A stretch of DNA of 64,000 nucleotides from Alkalinema pantanalense (GTDB lineage: Bacteria > Cyanobacteriota > Cyanobacteriia > Leptolyngbyales > Leptolyngbyaceae): contig NZ_JBLZFX010000013.1 in NCBI RefSeq assembly GCF_050753345.1, positions 1 to 64,000 of the forward strand. Direction: 5' to 3'. The notes beneath the pieces are model-generated. The model was not told the origin of the DNA. It saw only the letters and a program-made list of their open reading frames with translations, and did not search any database. This document shows positions 18,396 to 26,757 of the stretch, one piece after another. The translations under genes were made by a program, and so were the position numbers. Numbering within the stretch: the first letter of the stretch is position 1; each line of letters starts with the position of its first letter.

Positions 18396-19436
18396 TTATT
18401 TAATCACTTTCACCGCTTGGGAGAGTACTTTTTCTGGCACCGTCACCCCCATTTGCTGGGCCGATTTGACGTTAATCGTCAAATTCAACTTAGTGGGCGT
18501 CTCCACAGCAATCTCACCCGGCTTTTCGCCCCGCAGCACCCGCACCACCATTTTCCCCGTCTGCCGACCCACATCGTAATAGTCAAAGCCTATGCTGGCG
18601 ATCGCCCCCCGCTCCACGGAGTCATTATCTCCAGCATAGACAGGCAGTTTGTTCTGCACACCTACCTGGATAACCGATTCCAGCGCCGATACAGCGGTAT
18701 TGTCTGTGGGAATGTAGATGGCATCGGTGCGGCCCACCAAACTTTTCGCGGCATTAGCCACTTCGCTGGTATTGGCTACGGTGGCCTCGACCACTTCCAG
18801 CTTTTGATTGGTTGCCGCAGCCTTGAGCAATTTCACCAGAGAAACCGAATTGGACTCGCCTGCGTTGTAAAGCACGCCAATTCGCTTCACCTGGGGGGTA
18901 ATTTGGGTGATCAGTTGCAGGTGCTTATCCACCGGAGTCAGGTCACTGACGCCCGTAATTAATCCACCGGGTTTTTCCAAATTGTTCACCAACTTAGCTG
19001 CCAGGGGATCGGTCACTGTGGAAAACACCAGCGGTAACTTAGGAGCCGCTGCTGCCATGGCCTGGGCAGAGGGGGTGGAGATGGCCACCACCACATCAGG
19101 ATTATCCCCAGCAAACTTTTTGGCAATCTGGGCCGCCAAGCTGGGATTGCCCTGGGCGCTTTCCCATTGCCACTTCAGGGTTTGATCCGGTTGATAGCCC
19201 GCTTGGGTTAGTTCTGCCTTGAGGCCGTCGCGCACTGCGTTGAGGGAAGGATGTTCAACGATCTGGGTAACAGCGATCGCGGGAGCTTTGCTTTGCCCTG
19301 GGTTAGACGCACCCTGGCCACAGCCATAGGTCAGCATTCCGGTGAGCATCGCCGCCGCGATCGAGGTTAGCCCCAGGGATACAGGCTGTCGAACTCCGCG
19401 ATCGAGTCTCTGGTGGATCAATCCCACTGGTTTCAT
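18396..19436 (-). CDS. ABC importer substrate-binding lipoprotein (ABC_sub_bind, TrpX-like)
   Basis: The frame opens at 19466, but GAGGAAGG lies just before the paired ATGs at 19439/19436, so MKPVGLIHQ (19436) is the likely start. A hydrophobic stretch SLGLTSIAAAMLTGMLTYGC ends in a lipobox-like Cys, indicating a lipoprotein. The mature part reads IAVTQIVEHPSLNAVRDGLK, ANPDVVVAISTPSAQ-type and PLVFSTVTDPLAAKLV segments, and AIYIPTDNTAVSALESV, all characteristic of the PF04392 ABC_sub_bind family. Ligands in that family include aromatic amino acids; the one here is unknown. It follows chlM after about 70 bp and heads the permease and ATPase genes. Confidence 0.88.
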   Translation of the reverse strand: MKPVGLIHQRLDRGVRQPVSLGLTSIAAAMLTGMLTYGCGQGASNPGQSKAPAIAVTQIVEHPSLNAVRDGLKAELTQAGYQPDQTLKWQWESAQGNPSLAAQIAKKFAGDNPDVVVAISTPSAQAMAAAAPKLPLVFSTVTDPLAAKLVNNLEKPGGLITGVSDLTPVDKHLQLITQITPQVKRIGVLYNAGESNSVSLVKLLKAAATNQKLEVVEATVANTSEVANAAKSLVGRTDAIYIPTDNTAVSALESVIQVGVQNKLPVYAGDNDSVERGAIASIGFDYYDVGRQTGKMVVRVLRGEKPGEIAVETPTKLNLTINVKSAQQMGVTVPEKVLSQAVKVIK

Positions 19437-19506
19437 CATCCTTCCTCTCAACGGTGTCTGGGTCATGATAACTAGGGTTACAAACTAGATAACCGATCGC
19501 CGTTGT

Positions 19507-20199
19507 CTAAGCTCGCACAGCTTCCAACAAACGGGAGAAGTAGAACCGAGTTTTGGTCATTTCGTTCCGTTCAATCTTCCAACCCTGTTCTTGCAGAATC
19601 TTGACCACATAGGATTCCGGATGCAGGTAAGCACGGGTGGCTTTGCTTGGCCCTGGGAAAAAGTCACCAATCCGTTTCAGCAGGGAGTAACAGAGGGTCT
19701 TGGGGGCAAAGCTGAGAATCAGCCGCGACTCCGCTAAGGAACTGAGGTGGGCAATCATTTCCCCCGCTTTGTCCGGAGGGTAGTGGATCAACACATCCAG
19801 GCAAATCACCGTGTGGTATTTGCCATCTAGGGTTTCCAAATCCTGGGCATGGAAGCTAACATTCGACAGGTTTTCCCCCAATTCCTGGGCTGCTCGCTCC
19901 TGGGCTTCGCCGACCATCTTTTCGGAAATGTCGCTGGCAAAGACTTTTGCGCCTGCCTTTGCTAGGGGAATGCTGAGGCTGCCGACGCCACAACCTGCAT
20001 CACAAATGGTTAACTCACTCACATTGCCGTCTTCTTCGATCCACCGCAGCACATGGTCGATCGTTTGTTGGTGGCCTTCACGAATGTCCCGTTGAACCTT
20101 GTTAACTTCGTCGGTTTCACCATAGATTCGTCGCCAGCGATCGAACCCTTTAGAGTTGAAATAGTCTCGAACAACGGTTTTATCGTCAGCTACGTTCAT
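19507..20199 (-). CDS. chlM: Magnesium-protoporphyrin IX O-methyltransferase
   Basis: 230 residues. Transfers a methyl group from S-adenosylmethionine to the C13 propionate of Mg-protoporphyrin IX in chlorophyll synthesis. The start DDKTVVRDYFNSKGFDRWRR, then IYGETDEVNKVQRDIREGH, is characteristic of BchM/ChlM. The SAM-binding loop is ICDAGCGVGSLS (about 63-74), followed by VFASDISEKMV and the C-terminal TKTRFYFSRLLEA. The length matches the family. It is the first gene of a minus-strand run that continues with an ABC binding protein; whether they share a transcript is not clear. It supports an oxygenic phototroph. Confidence 0.95.
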   Translation of the reverse strand: MNVADDKTVVRDYFNSKGFDRWRRIYGETDEVNKVQRDIREGHQQTIDHVLRWIEEDGNVSELTICDAGCGVGSLSIPLAKAGAKVFASDISEKMVGEAQERAAQELGENLSNVSFHAQDLETLDGKYHTVICLDVLIHYPPDKAGEMIAHLSSLAESRLILSFAPKTLCYSLLKRIGDFFPGPSKATRAYLHPESYVVKILQEQGWKIERNEMTKTRFYFSRLLEAVRA

Positions 20200-20956
20200 A
20201 TATCCTGCTTGTGGTCTGATCCTCTCAATCAGATAAATCCTATCAGGAACCGACCAGCCCTCCCGCCATAAATCTCTTCTACACCTCTATCTTCTCACGG
20301 CCCTCACCGCCTCCCTTCAAGACGTACAGCCCTAAACTTAGTAGCCCATGGATTCCCCGATCGACGGGCCGATCTTCACAGCCAGACCCAGGCTGAGTTT
20401 CCTCCTATCTCTGAATTCACAGATTCTACTCAATGTCAAGCCCACTCACACCCACTCACACAAACTTTAAAAACGGGCAGACTACGAACTTCAACTGTTT
20501 CAATGGGTGCCCTTCTCTGCCTTCACTGAAAACCCAGACAGCAAGAGGATTAGCAATATTTAGAAAAAATTGCCAAGACAGAAAAACAGCCATTTCCTGG
20601 AAAAATCACCGCAATTTGATGGAAAGAGCTTTATATGTTCTAGAAACACCGATTATTCAGTGGAAATTGGTAACACGATCGGTAAAACCACCCTTTTAAG
20701 CAGGTTAAGTTTTCATATAGAGACTGTATTTATCCCGTTTTTTCATCTATCTTGAAGAATAAGCAAGAATTTCCCCTAGGAGAACTTGAGGCAACACAAG
20801 TTTTGATGTTGCTACGGTTTTCTAATGGCGGTGTTTTTTGCTGTGACAAACTGATCTGAGTATCTGTGGGGCACTGAGTGGGTGCCCTTTTTATTGTGCT
20901 TGCATTCTGCGAGTTCCAAAGCGGCCCTTGATACATTTAAAGCTAGCCGTATAAAT
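20200..20956. other. 757-bp intergenic region with an orphan plus-strand terminator
   Basis: Lies between the minus-strand genes chlM and moaA. I find no convincing protein gene; an 88-codon plus-strand frame (20433-20699) lacks a ribosome-binding site and looks random. The right part (about 20700-20893) ends in an intrinsic terminator on the plus strand, suggesting a non-coding transcript. Confidence 0.55.
20869..20892 (+). terminator. Intrinsic terminator with no upstream gene
   Basis: The stem gggcac / gtgccc (20869-20874, 20882-20887) has a 7-base loop and is followed by five T. It points along the plus strand, where no protein gene lies upstream. Confidence 0.6.
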
Positions 20957-21943
20957 TTATCCTCCAATTTGGGACATGGTACGGCTGTAGGTTCCCGTCG
21001 TTCCCGATTCCCGTAGCTTGTAGTTAATCTCTGGTTTGAGATCGATTAACGTTTTGACTTGGGTTTGTAATTCTTCGATCGCAACCCCTTGGCGCAGTTG
21101 ACTTCGCAAATCAATTTGCCCGGTTTCATTCAATAAACAGGGTCGCAGCCATCCATCCGCTGAGAGCCGCATCCGATTGCAGCGATCGCAAAAACATTCG
21201 GACATTTGGCTAATAAATCCCAGGGTGCCTTGGGCTCCGGGAATTTGGAAGACATCGGCAGGGCCATTCCCGCGCACCTGTGCTGAGGTGAGTCCCCAGC
21301 GATCGCGAATCCGTTGCCGCAATTCTTCCGAGTTGATCCAGCCACGATCGTGGAACAGGTCATGGTTCCCGATCGGCATAAATTCAATAAACCGCACATG
21401 CCATTCCCGATCGATCGACAACGCTGCCAGATCGAGAATTTCGTGGTCATTGACACCCGGAATCACCACTACGTTGAGCTTGAGGGGATTAAAACCCACC
21501 CTATAAGCCGTTTGGATGCCGTTCCAAACCGCAGGCCAGCGCGATTGCCCGCGATTGCCAATGATGCGATCGAAAATCTCCGGTTCCAAGGAATCCAGGC
21601 TGATATTGAGTCGTCGTAAGCCCGCATCGTACAAATCCTGGGCTTTTTCGGCCAGGAGAAACCCATTGGTGGTCATGGCGATGTCCTGGGTTTCCGACCA
21701 TTGGGCGATCGATCGAACTAACTCCACCACCTGCGGATGGATCAGCGGCTCGCCTCCAGTGAGTCGAAAGCGCGTGAACCCTAAGGGAATAAAGACCCCG
21801 CGCAACAGGGTGAGTAATTCCGCTGGAGTTAGGATCTGAGGGGAGGGCGCGTAATGGATGTCTGCGTCCTCTGGCATGCAGTAGGTACAGCGAAAGTTGC
21901 AGCGATCGACAAGACTAATGCGCAGATAATCGATCCGATTCAT
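20957..21943 (-). CDS. moaA: GTP 3',8-cyclase (molybdenum cofactor synthesis)
   Basis: Radical-SAM enzyme for the first step of molybdopterin synthesis: GTP to 3',8-cyclo-dihydro-GTP. The frame opens at a TTG (21973), but MNRIDYLRISLVDRCNFRC at 21943 has GGGGA five bases upstream and gives 328 residues, the usual length. The first 4Fe-4S cluster ligands are C15, C19 and C22 (CNFRCTYC). FRLTGGEPLIHP is the SAM-binding GGE motif. The C-terminal cluster ligands are in CFCDRCNRMRLSADG and RPCL. It ends SRTMSQIGG, with the conserved terminal Gly-Gly. It is monocistronic here; other mo genes are not in the window. Confidence 0.96.
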   Translation of the reverse strand: MNRIDYLRISLVDRCNFRCTYCMPEDADIHYAPSPQILTPAELLTLLRGVFIPLGFTRFRLTGGEPLIHPQVVELVRSIAQWSETQDIAMTTNGFLLAEKAQDLYDAGLRRLNISLDSLEPEIFDRIIGNRGQSRWPAVWNGIQTAYRVGFNPLKLNVVVIPGVNDHEILDLAALSIDREWHVRFIEFMPIGNHDLFHDRGWINSEELRQRIRDRWGLTSAQVRGNGPADVFQIPGAQGTLGFISQMSECFCDRCNRMRLSADGWLRPCLLNETGQIDLRSQLRQGVAIEELQTQVKTLIDLKPEINYKLRESGTTGTYSRTMSQIGG

Positions 21944-22066
21944 AACCATCCCCGGCCAAGCACTTTGTGCCAATTGTTAAACTTGATCTCACCTTAACGC
22001 TAAGCTGTGGCATCTTGCTTAGATTAGGCATCAACCTCGTTCTCCATTGGCTCCTCGATCGCGTCT

Positions 22067-23479
22067 ATGAATCCCACTGATTTAGCCTTTACCTCCGCCC
22101 TAGACCAAGCTCGGTTAATTCGCGAAAAGGTGATCTCGCCCCTAGAACTGACCCAACTTTACCTCGATCGCATTGAACGGCTAGATCCCAAACTGGGCGC
22201 TTTTTTCCACGTTGCAGCGGAACAAGCATTGCAGGATGCCCAAGCCAAAACAGAACTCCTTACCCAGTCCAGCGCAGATTTACCTCCATTCTTTGGGGTG
22301 CCTACAGGCATTAAAGACCTTAATTCTGTGAAAGATATGCCCTGTTGCTACGGTGTCAAACTGCTACGCAACCGCATAGCGCCCCAGGATGATTTGGTGA
22401 CAACCAAGATGAAGCAAGCCGGATTTGTGATCCTGGGGAAAACCTCTACATCCCAACTCGGTGCCTTGCCCTACGTGGAACCCCCCGGTTTTGCGCCCAC
22501 CCGTACGCCCTGGAACGTAGACTACTCCGCTGGAGGATCAAGTGGGGGATCGGGATCCGCTGTAGCAGCGGGACTGTGTGCCGTTGCACCGGGAACCGAT
22601 GGGGGCGGGTCGGTCCGAATTCCGGCAGCCTGTTGTGGCGTCGTTGGACTCAAGCCGTCGCGGGGGCGAGTGTCCTGTGCGCCAGTGGATGAGTATTTCA
22701 GTGGCTGTGTGGTCAGTGGCACCTTGGCCCGATCGGTGGCGGATGCGGCAGCGTTACTGGATGTACTGTCAGGATACGAAATGGGCGATCCCTATTGGTT
22801 ACCGGAACCGGAAGACAGCTTTTTGGAAGCGACCCAGCGCGAACCCGGGAAACTTCGCATTGGCTTTGCCACCCAGATTCCGCCCCTCGGAGAAGCCGCA
22901 GCGGATTGCCACGAGGCTGTTTTGAAGACGGCCCATCTGTTGGAGTCGATCGGTCATTGGGTAGAACCGTTGGAGTTTGGGTCGTTTGAATTTAGTGAGA
23001 TGATTGAGCCCTTTCGGTTGACTTGGCAAATTCACAGCGATGTTGGCATTCCTGGCATTTTCCTAGAGAAAGTGAATCGGGATCTGTGGTTTAAGGCGCA
23101 GTTCTTTCGGGCAGGTCAATATATTCGAGTCCGGCAACGACTCTATGCCTTTGCACGGCGGGTCGTGCAGGTATGCAGCCAATACGATGTGATCTTACTG
23201 CCGACCTTAATGTATCCCGATTTAAAGGTGGGAGCTTGGAAACACCTCAGCGCCCAGCAGATTCTGCAAAAGGTAATTCATTGGATTGCCCCTTGCCCTG
23301 CGTTTAATGTCAGCGGCCAACCTGCGATCGCGCTGCCCATGGGATTTAGCTCAGAAGGGGTTCCGGTAAGTGTGCAACTGGTGGGGCGTCCGGCGGATGA
23401 GGCGACTTTAATTTCCGTGGCAAGGCAACTCGAGGCGATCGTGAATTGGCAAAAACAGCGACCTGCGATCGCAATTTAG
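22067..23479 (+). CDS. Amidase of the amidase-signature family (GatA-like)
   Basis: 470 residues. Hydrolyses amides through a Ser-cisSer-Lys triad, all present: K83 (GVPTGIKDLNSV), cis-Ser S158 (SAGGSSGGSGSAVA) and nucleophile S182 (GTDGGGSVRIPAACC). C-terminal AFNVSGQPAIALPMG is also typical. It resembles GatA, but the length and lack of nearby gatB/gatC suggest a free-standing amidase; in cyanobacteria such proteins are often listed as amidase with unknown substrate. Divergent from moaA (about 120 bp between starts). Followed by a good terminator at 23510-23547, so it is probably monocistronic. Confidence 0.88.
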   Translation: MNPTDLAFTSALDQARLIREKVISPLELTQLYLDRIERLDPKLGAFFHVAAEQALQDAQAKTELLTQSSADLPPFFGVPTGIKDLNSVKDMPCCYGVKLLRNRIAPQDDLVTTKMKQAGFVILGKTSTSQLGALPYVEPPGFAPTRTPWNVDYSAGGSSGGSGSAVAAGLCAVAPGTDGGGSVRIPAACCGVVGLKPSRGRVSCAPVDEYFSGCVVSGTLARSVADAAALLDVLSGYEMGDPYWLPEPEDSFLEATQREPGKLRIGFATQIPPLGEAAADCHEAVLKTAHLLESIGHWVEPLEFGSFEFSEMIEPFRLTWQIHSDVGIPGIFLEKVNRDLWFKAQFFRAGQYIRVRQRLYAFARRVVQVCSQYDVILLPTLMYPDLKVGAWKHLSAQQILQKVIHWIAPCPAFNVSGQPAIALPMGFSSEGVPVSVQLVGRPADEATLISVARQLEAIVNWQKQRPAIAI

Positions 23480-23509
23480 AGGTATAGCCAACAATCATTT
23501 CCTCATCAG

Positions 23510-23547
23510 AGCCAGTGGTTTGTCATTCGTTCAAGCCACTGGCTTTT
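23510..23547 (+). terminator. Intrinsic terminator of the amidase gene
   Basis: Perfect 9-bp stem agccagtgg / ccactggct (23510-23518, 23536-23544) followed by a short T-run, 30 bp after the amidase stop. Confidence 0.85.
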
Positions 23548-24145
23548 GATTGAGAGAGGATGGAACTCGATCTTTTGATTCCTGGGGAATCATCTCCTAA
23601 ATTCTACTCAGATTTTTAACGAGAAGTTAATCTAAAAATGACCTATTTATTAATCTTAAAATGCATCTTTTACAGTCAAGATTATGAATTAGATAAGCAG
23701 CTCAGTCATACAGTCTAGGGGTAATAAAGTCTATGGAAAATAAGGTATTCTTCCAAGTAATTCAAGAAGGGAATCCCCTCCTCAGCTTTGCCTTACCTTA
23801 GGGAGGTATTCCTGATAATGTCTTATTTTAGATAGGCTAATCCCTTGAATATATACAGTGCTTTATGCTAAAAAATATTGGGTTTGATCAGGGTGAATGA
23901 TTTTGTTGATACTTTTCAAAAATAGTCGTGAGTATTAATTCCTAAAACTGTATTAATCTCTATGACTCCTCAATGCATCACCTGAGATGTAGTCGATCAA
24001 TGTAGCTGAGTCATGTATTCTCCCTTGTCTGAAATGTAAGTCTAGGGAGAATCTTACAGAAGCCTTCATAAAAATTGAATTATAGCGATCCACTCAGATC
24101 CCTAGAATTTATTTCTGTAGCCTGAGATAAAACTTCAACCAGCCA
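23548..24145. other. 598-bp AT-rich intergenic region
   Basis: No gene recognised. It lies between the amidase terminator and the CBS-type histidine kinase. It has a perfect 9-bp inverted repeat (24017-24052) about 95 bp before the kinase start. Confidence 0.6.
24017..24052. repeat. 9-bp perfect inverted repeat upstream of a kinase gene
   Basis: Arms attctccct (24017-24025) and agggagaat (24044-24052), loop 18 bases, no T-run. Its position in the leader suggests an operator or 5' mRNA hairpin. Confidence 0.5.
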
Positions 24146-25543
24146 ATGATTGTAAGGAATGTTGGGCCTGTGCGTTTTGAATTAACTTCAACCATCTCTG
24201 AGTTGAAATCTTGGGAAGCTCAGTTAGAGATTCAAGAGATTGGCCAATGCTTAATTGTGCTCTTCGATCAAGATCCGCTCTTGCCGGGTGTGGTATTAAC
24301 CCGCGATCGGGGCTATCAAGGCATGATTTCAAGGCGACACTTTTTTGAGCAAATGAGTCGTCCCTACAGTTTGGAATTATTTTCCCGTCATCCATTGGAG
24401 CGATTCTGTGATGCTTGGGCTACGGAACCTCTGATTCTGCCAGGAACCACCTCGATCGTGGAAGCGACGCAACAGGCACTCCAACGATCGGCTGATTCCA
24501 TCTATGAACCCATCTTGATGGAAACAGCATCGGGAAGCTATCGAGTGCTAGATTTCCACGAATTATTGCTGGCCTATTCCCAAGTTCATACTCTCTCTTT
24601 ACGATCGCTCCAGCAGGCCCAACAGGAAGCTCAATTGGTTGAAGCGAATTTGCGACAACTCCAGTACAACTATTCTCGCCACCTTCAAACTGAAAAAATG
24701 GCTGCTTTAGGTCAGCTCGTTGCAGGGGTTGCCCATGAGATTAATAATCCCACAAGCTTCATCTACGGTAACCTGAATCACGTCGATCGCTACATTCGCG
24801 ACTTTTTAGAAGTCATTGCACTGTACCAATCGGAATATCCCCAACCTTCTCCCGTGGTGCAAGCCAAGTTACAGGAACTCGATTTTGATTTTTTAACCAG
24901 TGACATCATCAAGTTAGTTCGATCGATGCGAGTGGGTGCAGAACGGATTACAGAAATTGTCAAATCGCTACGCAACTTTTCACGGTTAGATGAATCCGAT
25001 TATAAAGCAGTAGACATTCATGATGGCATCGACAGTACCATTATGATTCTGCGCAGCCGATTAAAAAGTCAAACCAAGCGACCTGAAATTCAAGTCACCA
25101 AAGACTACGGTTTGCTGCCATCCGTAGAATGCTATGCAGGTCAACTCAATCAAGTATTCATGAATATTCTTTCGAACGCGATCGACGCGATCGAAGAACA
25201 GATAGAACAATATCCCCAAACAGTTCCCATCCCCCAAGGAAATGTTCATATCAAAACACAGCAGATGGATAATGAATGGATTATGATTTCCATAGCTGAT
25301 AATGGGTCTGGTATTCCTGAAAGCATCCAAAATCAGTTATTTGATCCATTCTTTACTACTAAGGCTATTGGGAAGGGAACCGGATTAGGACTCTATATCA
25401 GTCATCAAATTATTAAAGAAAAACATCACGGCAAACTAACTTGCCGATCTAGTCCCCAAGGAACAGAATTTCTGATTCAAATTCCCATTTGCCAAACTCG
25501 AACGTGTCCACCTGTACGAGCCTACGCCCTTGCCATAGATTAA
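24146..25543 (+). CDS. Histidine kinase with N-terminal CBS-like sensor (orphan)
   Basis: 465 residues, no membrane segment. Residues 1-155 form a CBS-pair-like module: PGVVLTRDRGYQGMISRRHF (about 48-67), PYSLELFSRHPL, then IYEPILMETASGSYRVLDFHELL. A coiled coil (HTLSLRSLQQAQQEAQLVEA) leads to the transmitter: phosphoacceptor H197 in LVAGVAHEINNPTSF, N-box QVFMNILSNAIDAIEE, and G boxes DNGSGIPES and GKGTGLGLYI. The transmitter, including the spacer YPQPSPV ... KSLRNFSRLDE, is nearly the same as in the kinases at 11634 and 47431. No response regulator is adjacent, so the partner must be encoded elsewhere. Confidence 0.88.
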   Translation: MIVRNVGPVRFELTSTISELKSWEAQLEIQEIGQCLIVLFDQDPLLPGVVLTRDRGYQGMISRRHFFEQMSRPYSLELFSRHPLERFCDAWATEPLILPGTTSIVEATQQALQRSADSIYEPILMETASGSYRVLDFHELLLAYSQVHTLSLRSLQQAQQEAQLVEANLRQLQYNYSRHLQTEKMAALGQLVAGVAHEINNPTSFIYGNLNHVDRYIRDFLEVIALYQSEYPQPSPVVQAKLQELDFDFLTSDIIKLVRSMRVGAERITEIVKSLRNFSRLDESDYKAVDIHDGIDSTIMILRSRLKSQTKRPEIQVTKDYGLLPSVECYAGQLNQVFMNILSNAIDAIEEQIEQYPQTVPIPQGNVHIKTQQMDNEWIMISIADNGSGIPESIQNQLFDPFFTTKAIGKGTGLGLYISHQIIKEKHHGKLTCRSSPQGTEFLIQIPICQTRTCPPVRAYALAID

Positions 25544-25562
25544 CGCAATGAATTCACGGGAA

Positions 25563-25602
25563 TTTTTGATGCGATCGCATTCGTCTTCGATTGCATCAAA
25601 AA
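25563..25602. terminator. Hairpin between convergent genes (possible two-way terminator)
   Basis: Arms tttttgatgcgatcg (25563-25577) and cgattgcatcaaaaa (25588-25602) pair over 15 positions with one wobble. It lies between the ends of a plus-strand kinase and a minus-strand dehydrogenase. The T/A runs sit in the arms, so it may serve both directions, though it is not a textbook terminator. It contains a HIP1 octamer (gcgatcgc). Confidence 0.5.
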
Positions 25603-25649
25603 TCTGACTGCTGACATAGCCGATGGGAGGGGCAGCTTGGTAGCCGTAC

Positions 25650-26696
25650 CTAAGGATAGAGCAAAATTTTGTAAGTTTCTGGAGTCGGCTGAATCGCTTG
25701 TTCCACGGCTTGGCTTAACTCACTGAGTGGATAGCGATCGCTAATTAACGCATCCACATCAATTTTCTTCCCAAACACCAATTCTGCGGATAAGGCTTGC
25801 AGTGGAAAGGCAGAACTATAGCTGCCCATCAAGTCAATTTCCCGACGGTACAGCAAGTTGGGGTTTAGGGGAATTTCCACCTCATCGGGAAACTCCGCAA
25901 AAAACAAAATTTTGCCGCCCTTGCGCGTACAATCCAACGCCTGGAAAAATGCCTTATCGCTGGGAACCGCCAATAAACTAACATCTACACCATAGCTTTG
26001 GGTTAAGTCCTGCACCTTTTGAGTTAGCGATCGATCGCGGGCATCAAAGGCTGCCAACGCCCCCACAGCCATTGCCTTTTCTAACCGGGCTGGAATCAAA
26101 TCTGTGACGATCGCCCTTGCGCCAAAGTGGTTGACCAGCATGACAAACATTAAACCGATCGGCCCTGCCCCTGTAATCAATACCGTTTGGCCTGCGCGAA
26201 TTTGGGCTTTTTTAACGGCCTTGAGACAGCAATTCGTAGGTTCAACAAAGCTGGCTTGCTCAAAGGTAACGTGCTCCGGGATGGGAATCAGCCCACCTTG
26301 ACGCACGATATGTCCTGGCACCTTGACATACTCGGCAAAGCCGCCACCACTGGGCGCAAACCCTGCGGTTGTCGTAATTTTTTTATACGTCTCGCACATG
26401 GAATAGCTACCGGTTTCGCAGTAGCCACAATTCATGCAGGGAATGTGGTGCATGACCACCACTCGATCGCCCACCTGCCAACCTTCCACCGCTGCACCGA
26501 CTTGGAAAATCGTGCCTGCGGTTTCATGGCCAAAAATTCGAGGGGGTTCATAGAGGGGATATTTAATTTTTTTAATATCTGATTGACAGAGACCGACCAC
26601 TTTAACCTGCACGAGAACTTCATCATCGGCCAGTTCCGGCATAGGAATTTCTTCGTATTGTAGGTTATTGACCCCACGAAAGACCTGTGCCTTCAT
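25650..26696 (-). CDS. Zinc-dependent medium-chain alcohol/polyol dehydrogenase
   Basis: 348 residues. NAD(P)-linked oxidation of an alcohol or polyol. Catalytic zinc ligands C37 (GLCQSD), H57-E58 (FGHETAG) and the Glu of FVEPTNCCLKA are present. Four structural-zinc cysteines are at C87, C90, C93 and C101 (CMNCGYCETGSYSMC). The Rossmann fold has ITGAGPIGLMFVML and then AIVTDLIPARLEKA; an Asp at the end of the second strand favours NAD over NADP. It is closest in pattern to sorbitol/threonine/galactitol dehydrogenases, but the substrate cannot be fixed. Convergent with the CBS-kinase gene; 61 bp after it on the right the CHASE3-like kinase gene ends on the same strand. Confidence 0.88.
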   Translation of the reverse strand: MKAQVFRGVNNLQYEEIPMPELADDEVLVQVKVVGLCQSDIKKIKYPLYEPPRIFGHETAGTIFQVGAAVEGWQVGDRVVVMHHIPCMNCGYCETGSYSMCETYKKITTTAGFAPSGGGFAEYVKVPGHIVRQGGLIPIPEHVTFEQASFVEPTNCCLKAVKKAQIRAGQTVLITGAGPIGLMFVMLVNHFGARAIVTDLIPARLEKAMAVGALAAFDARDRSLTQKVQDLTQSYGVDVSLLAVPSDKAFFQALDCTRKGGKILFFAEFPDEVEIPLNPNLLYRREIDLMGSYSSAFPLQALSAELVFGKKIDVDALISDRYPLSELSQAVEQAIQPTPETYKILLYP

Positions 26697-26757
26697 CCTA
26701 ATGACTCCTCTCCACTAAATTCACAACCGCTTGACTAGGACTCTACCATTAAGCAGG

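Noticed and set aside
20433..20699. Plus-strand 88-codon frame between chlM and moaA
   Set aside because: Asn/Thr/Lys-rich random-looking sequence without a ribosome-binding site; a non-coding RNA further right seems likelier.
22067..23479. GatA subunit of glutamyl-tRNA amidotransferase
   Set aside because: The triad is shared by all amidases; the N-terminus and the lack of gatB/gatC nearby do not support GatA.
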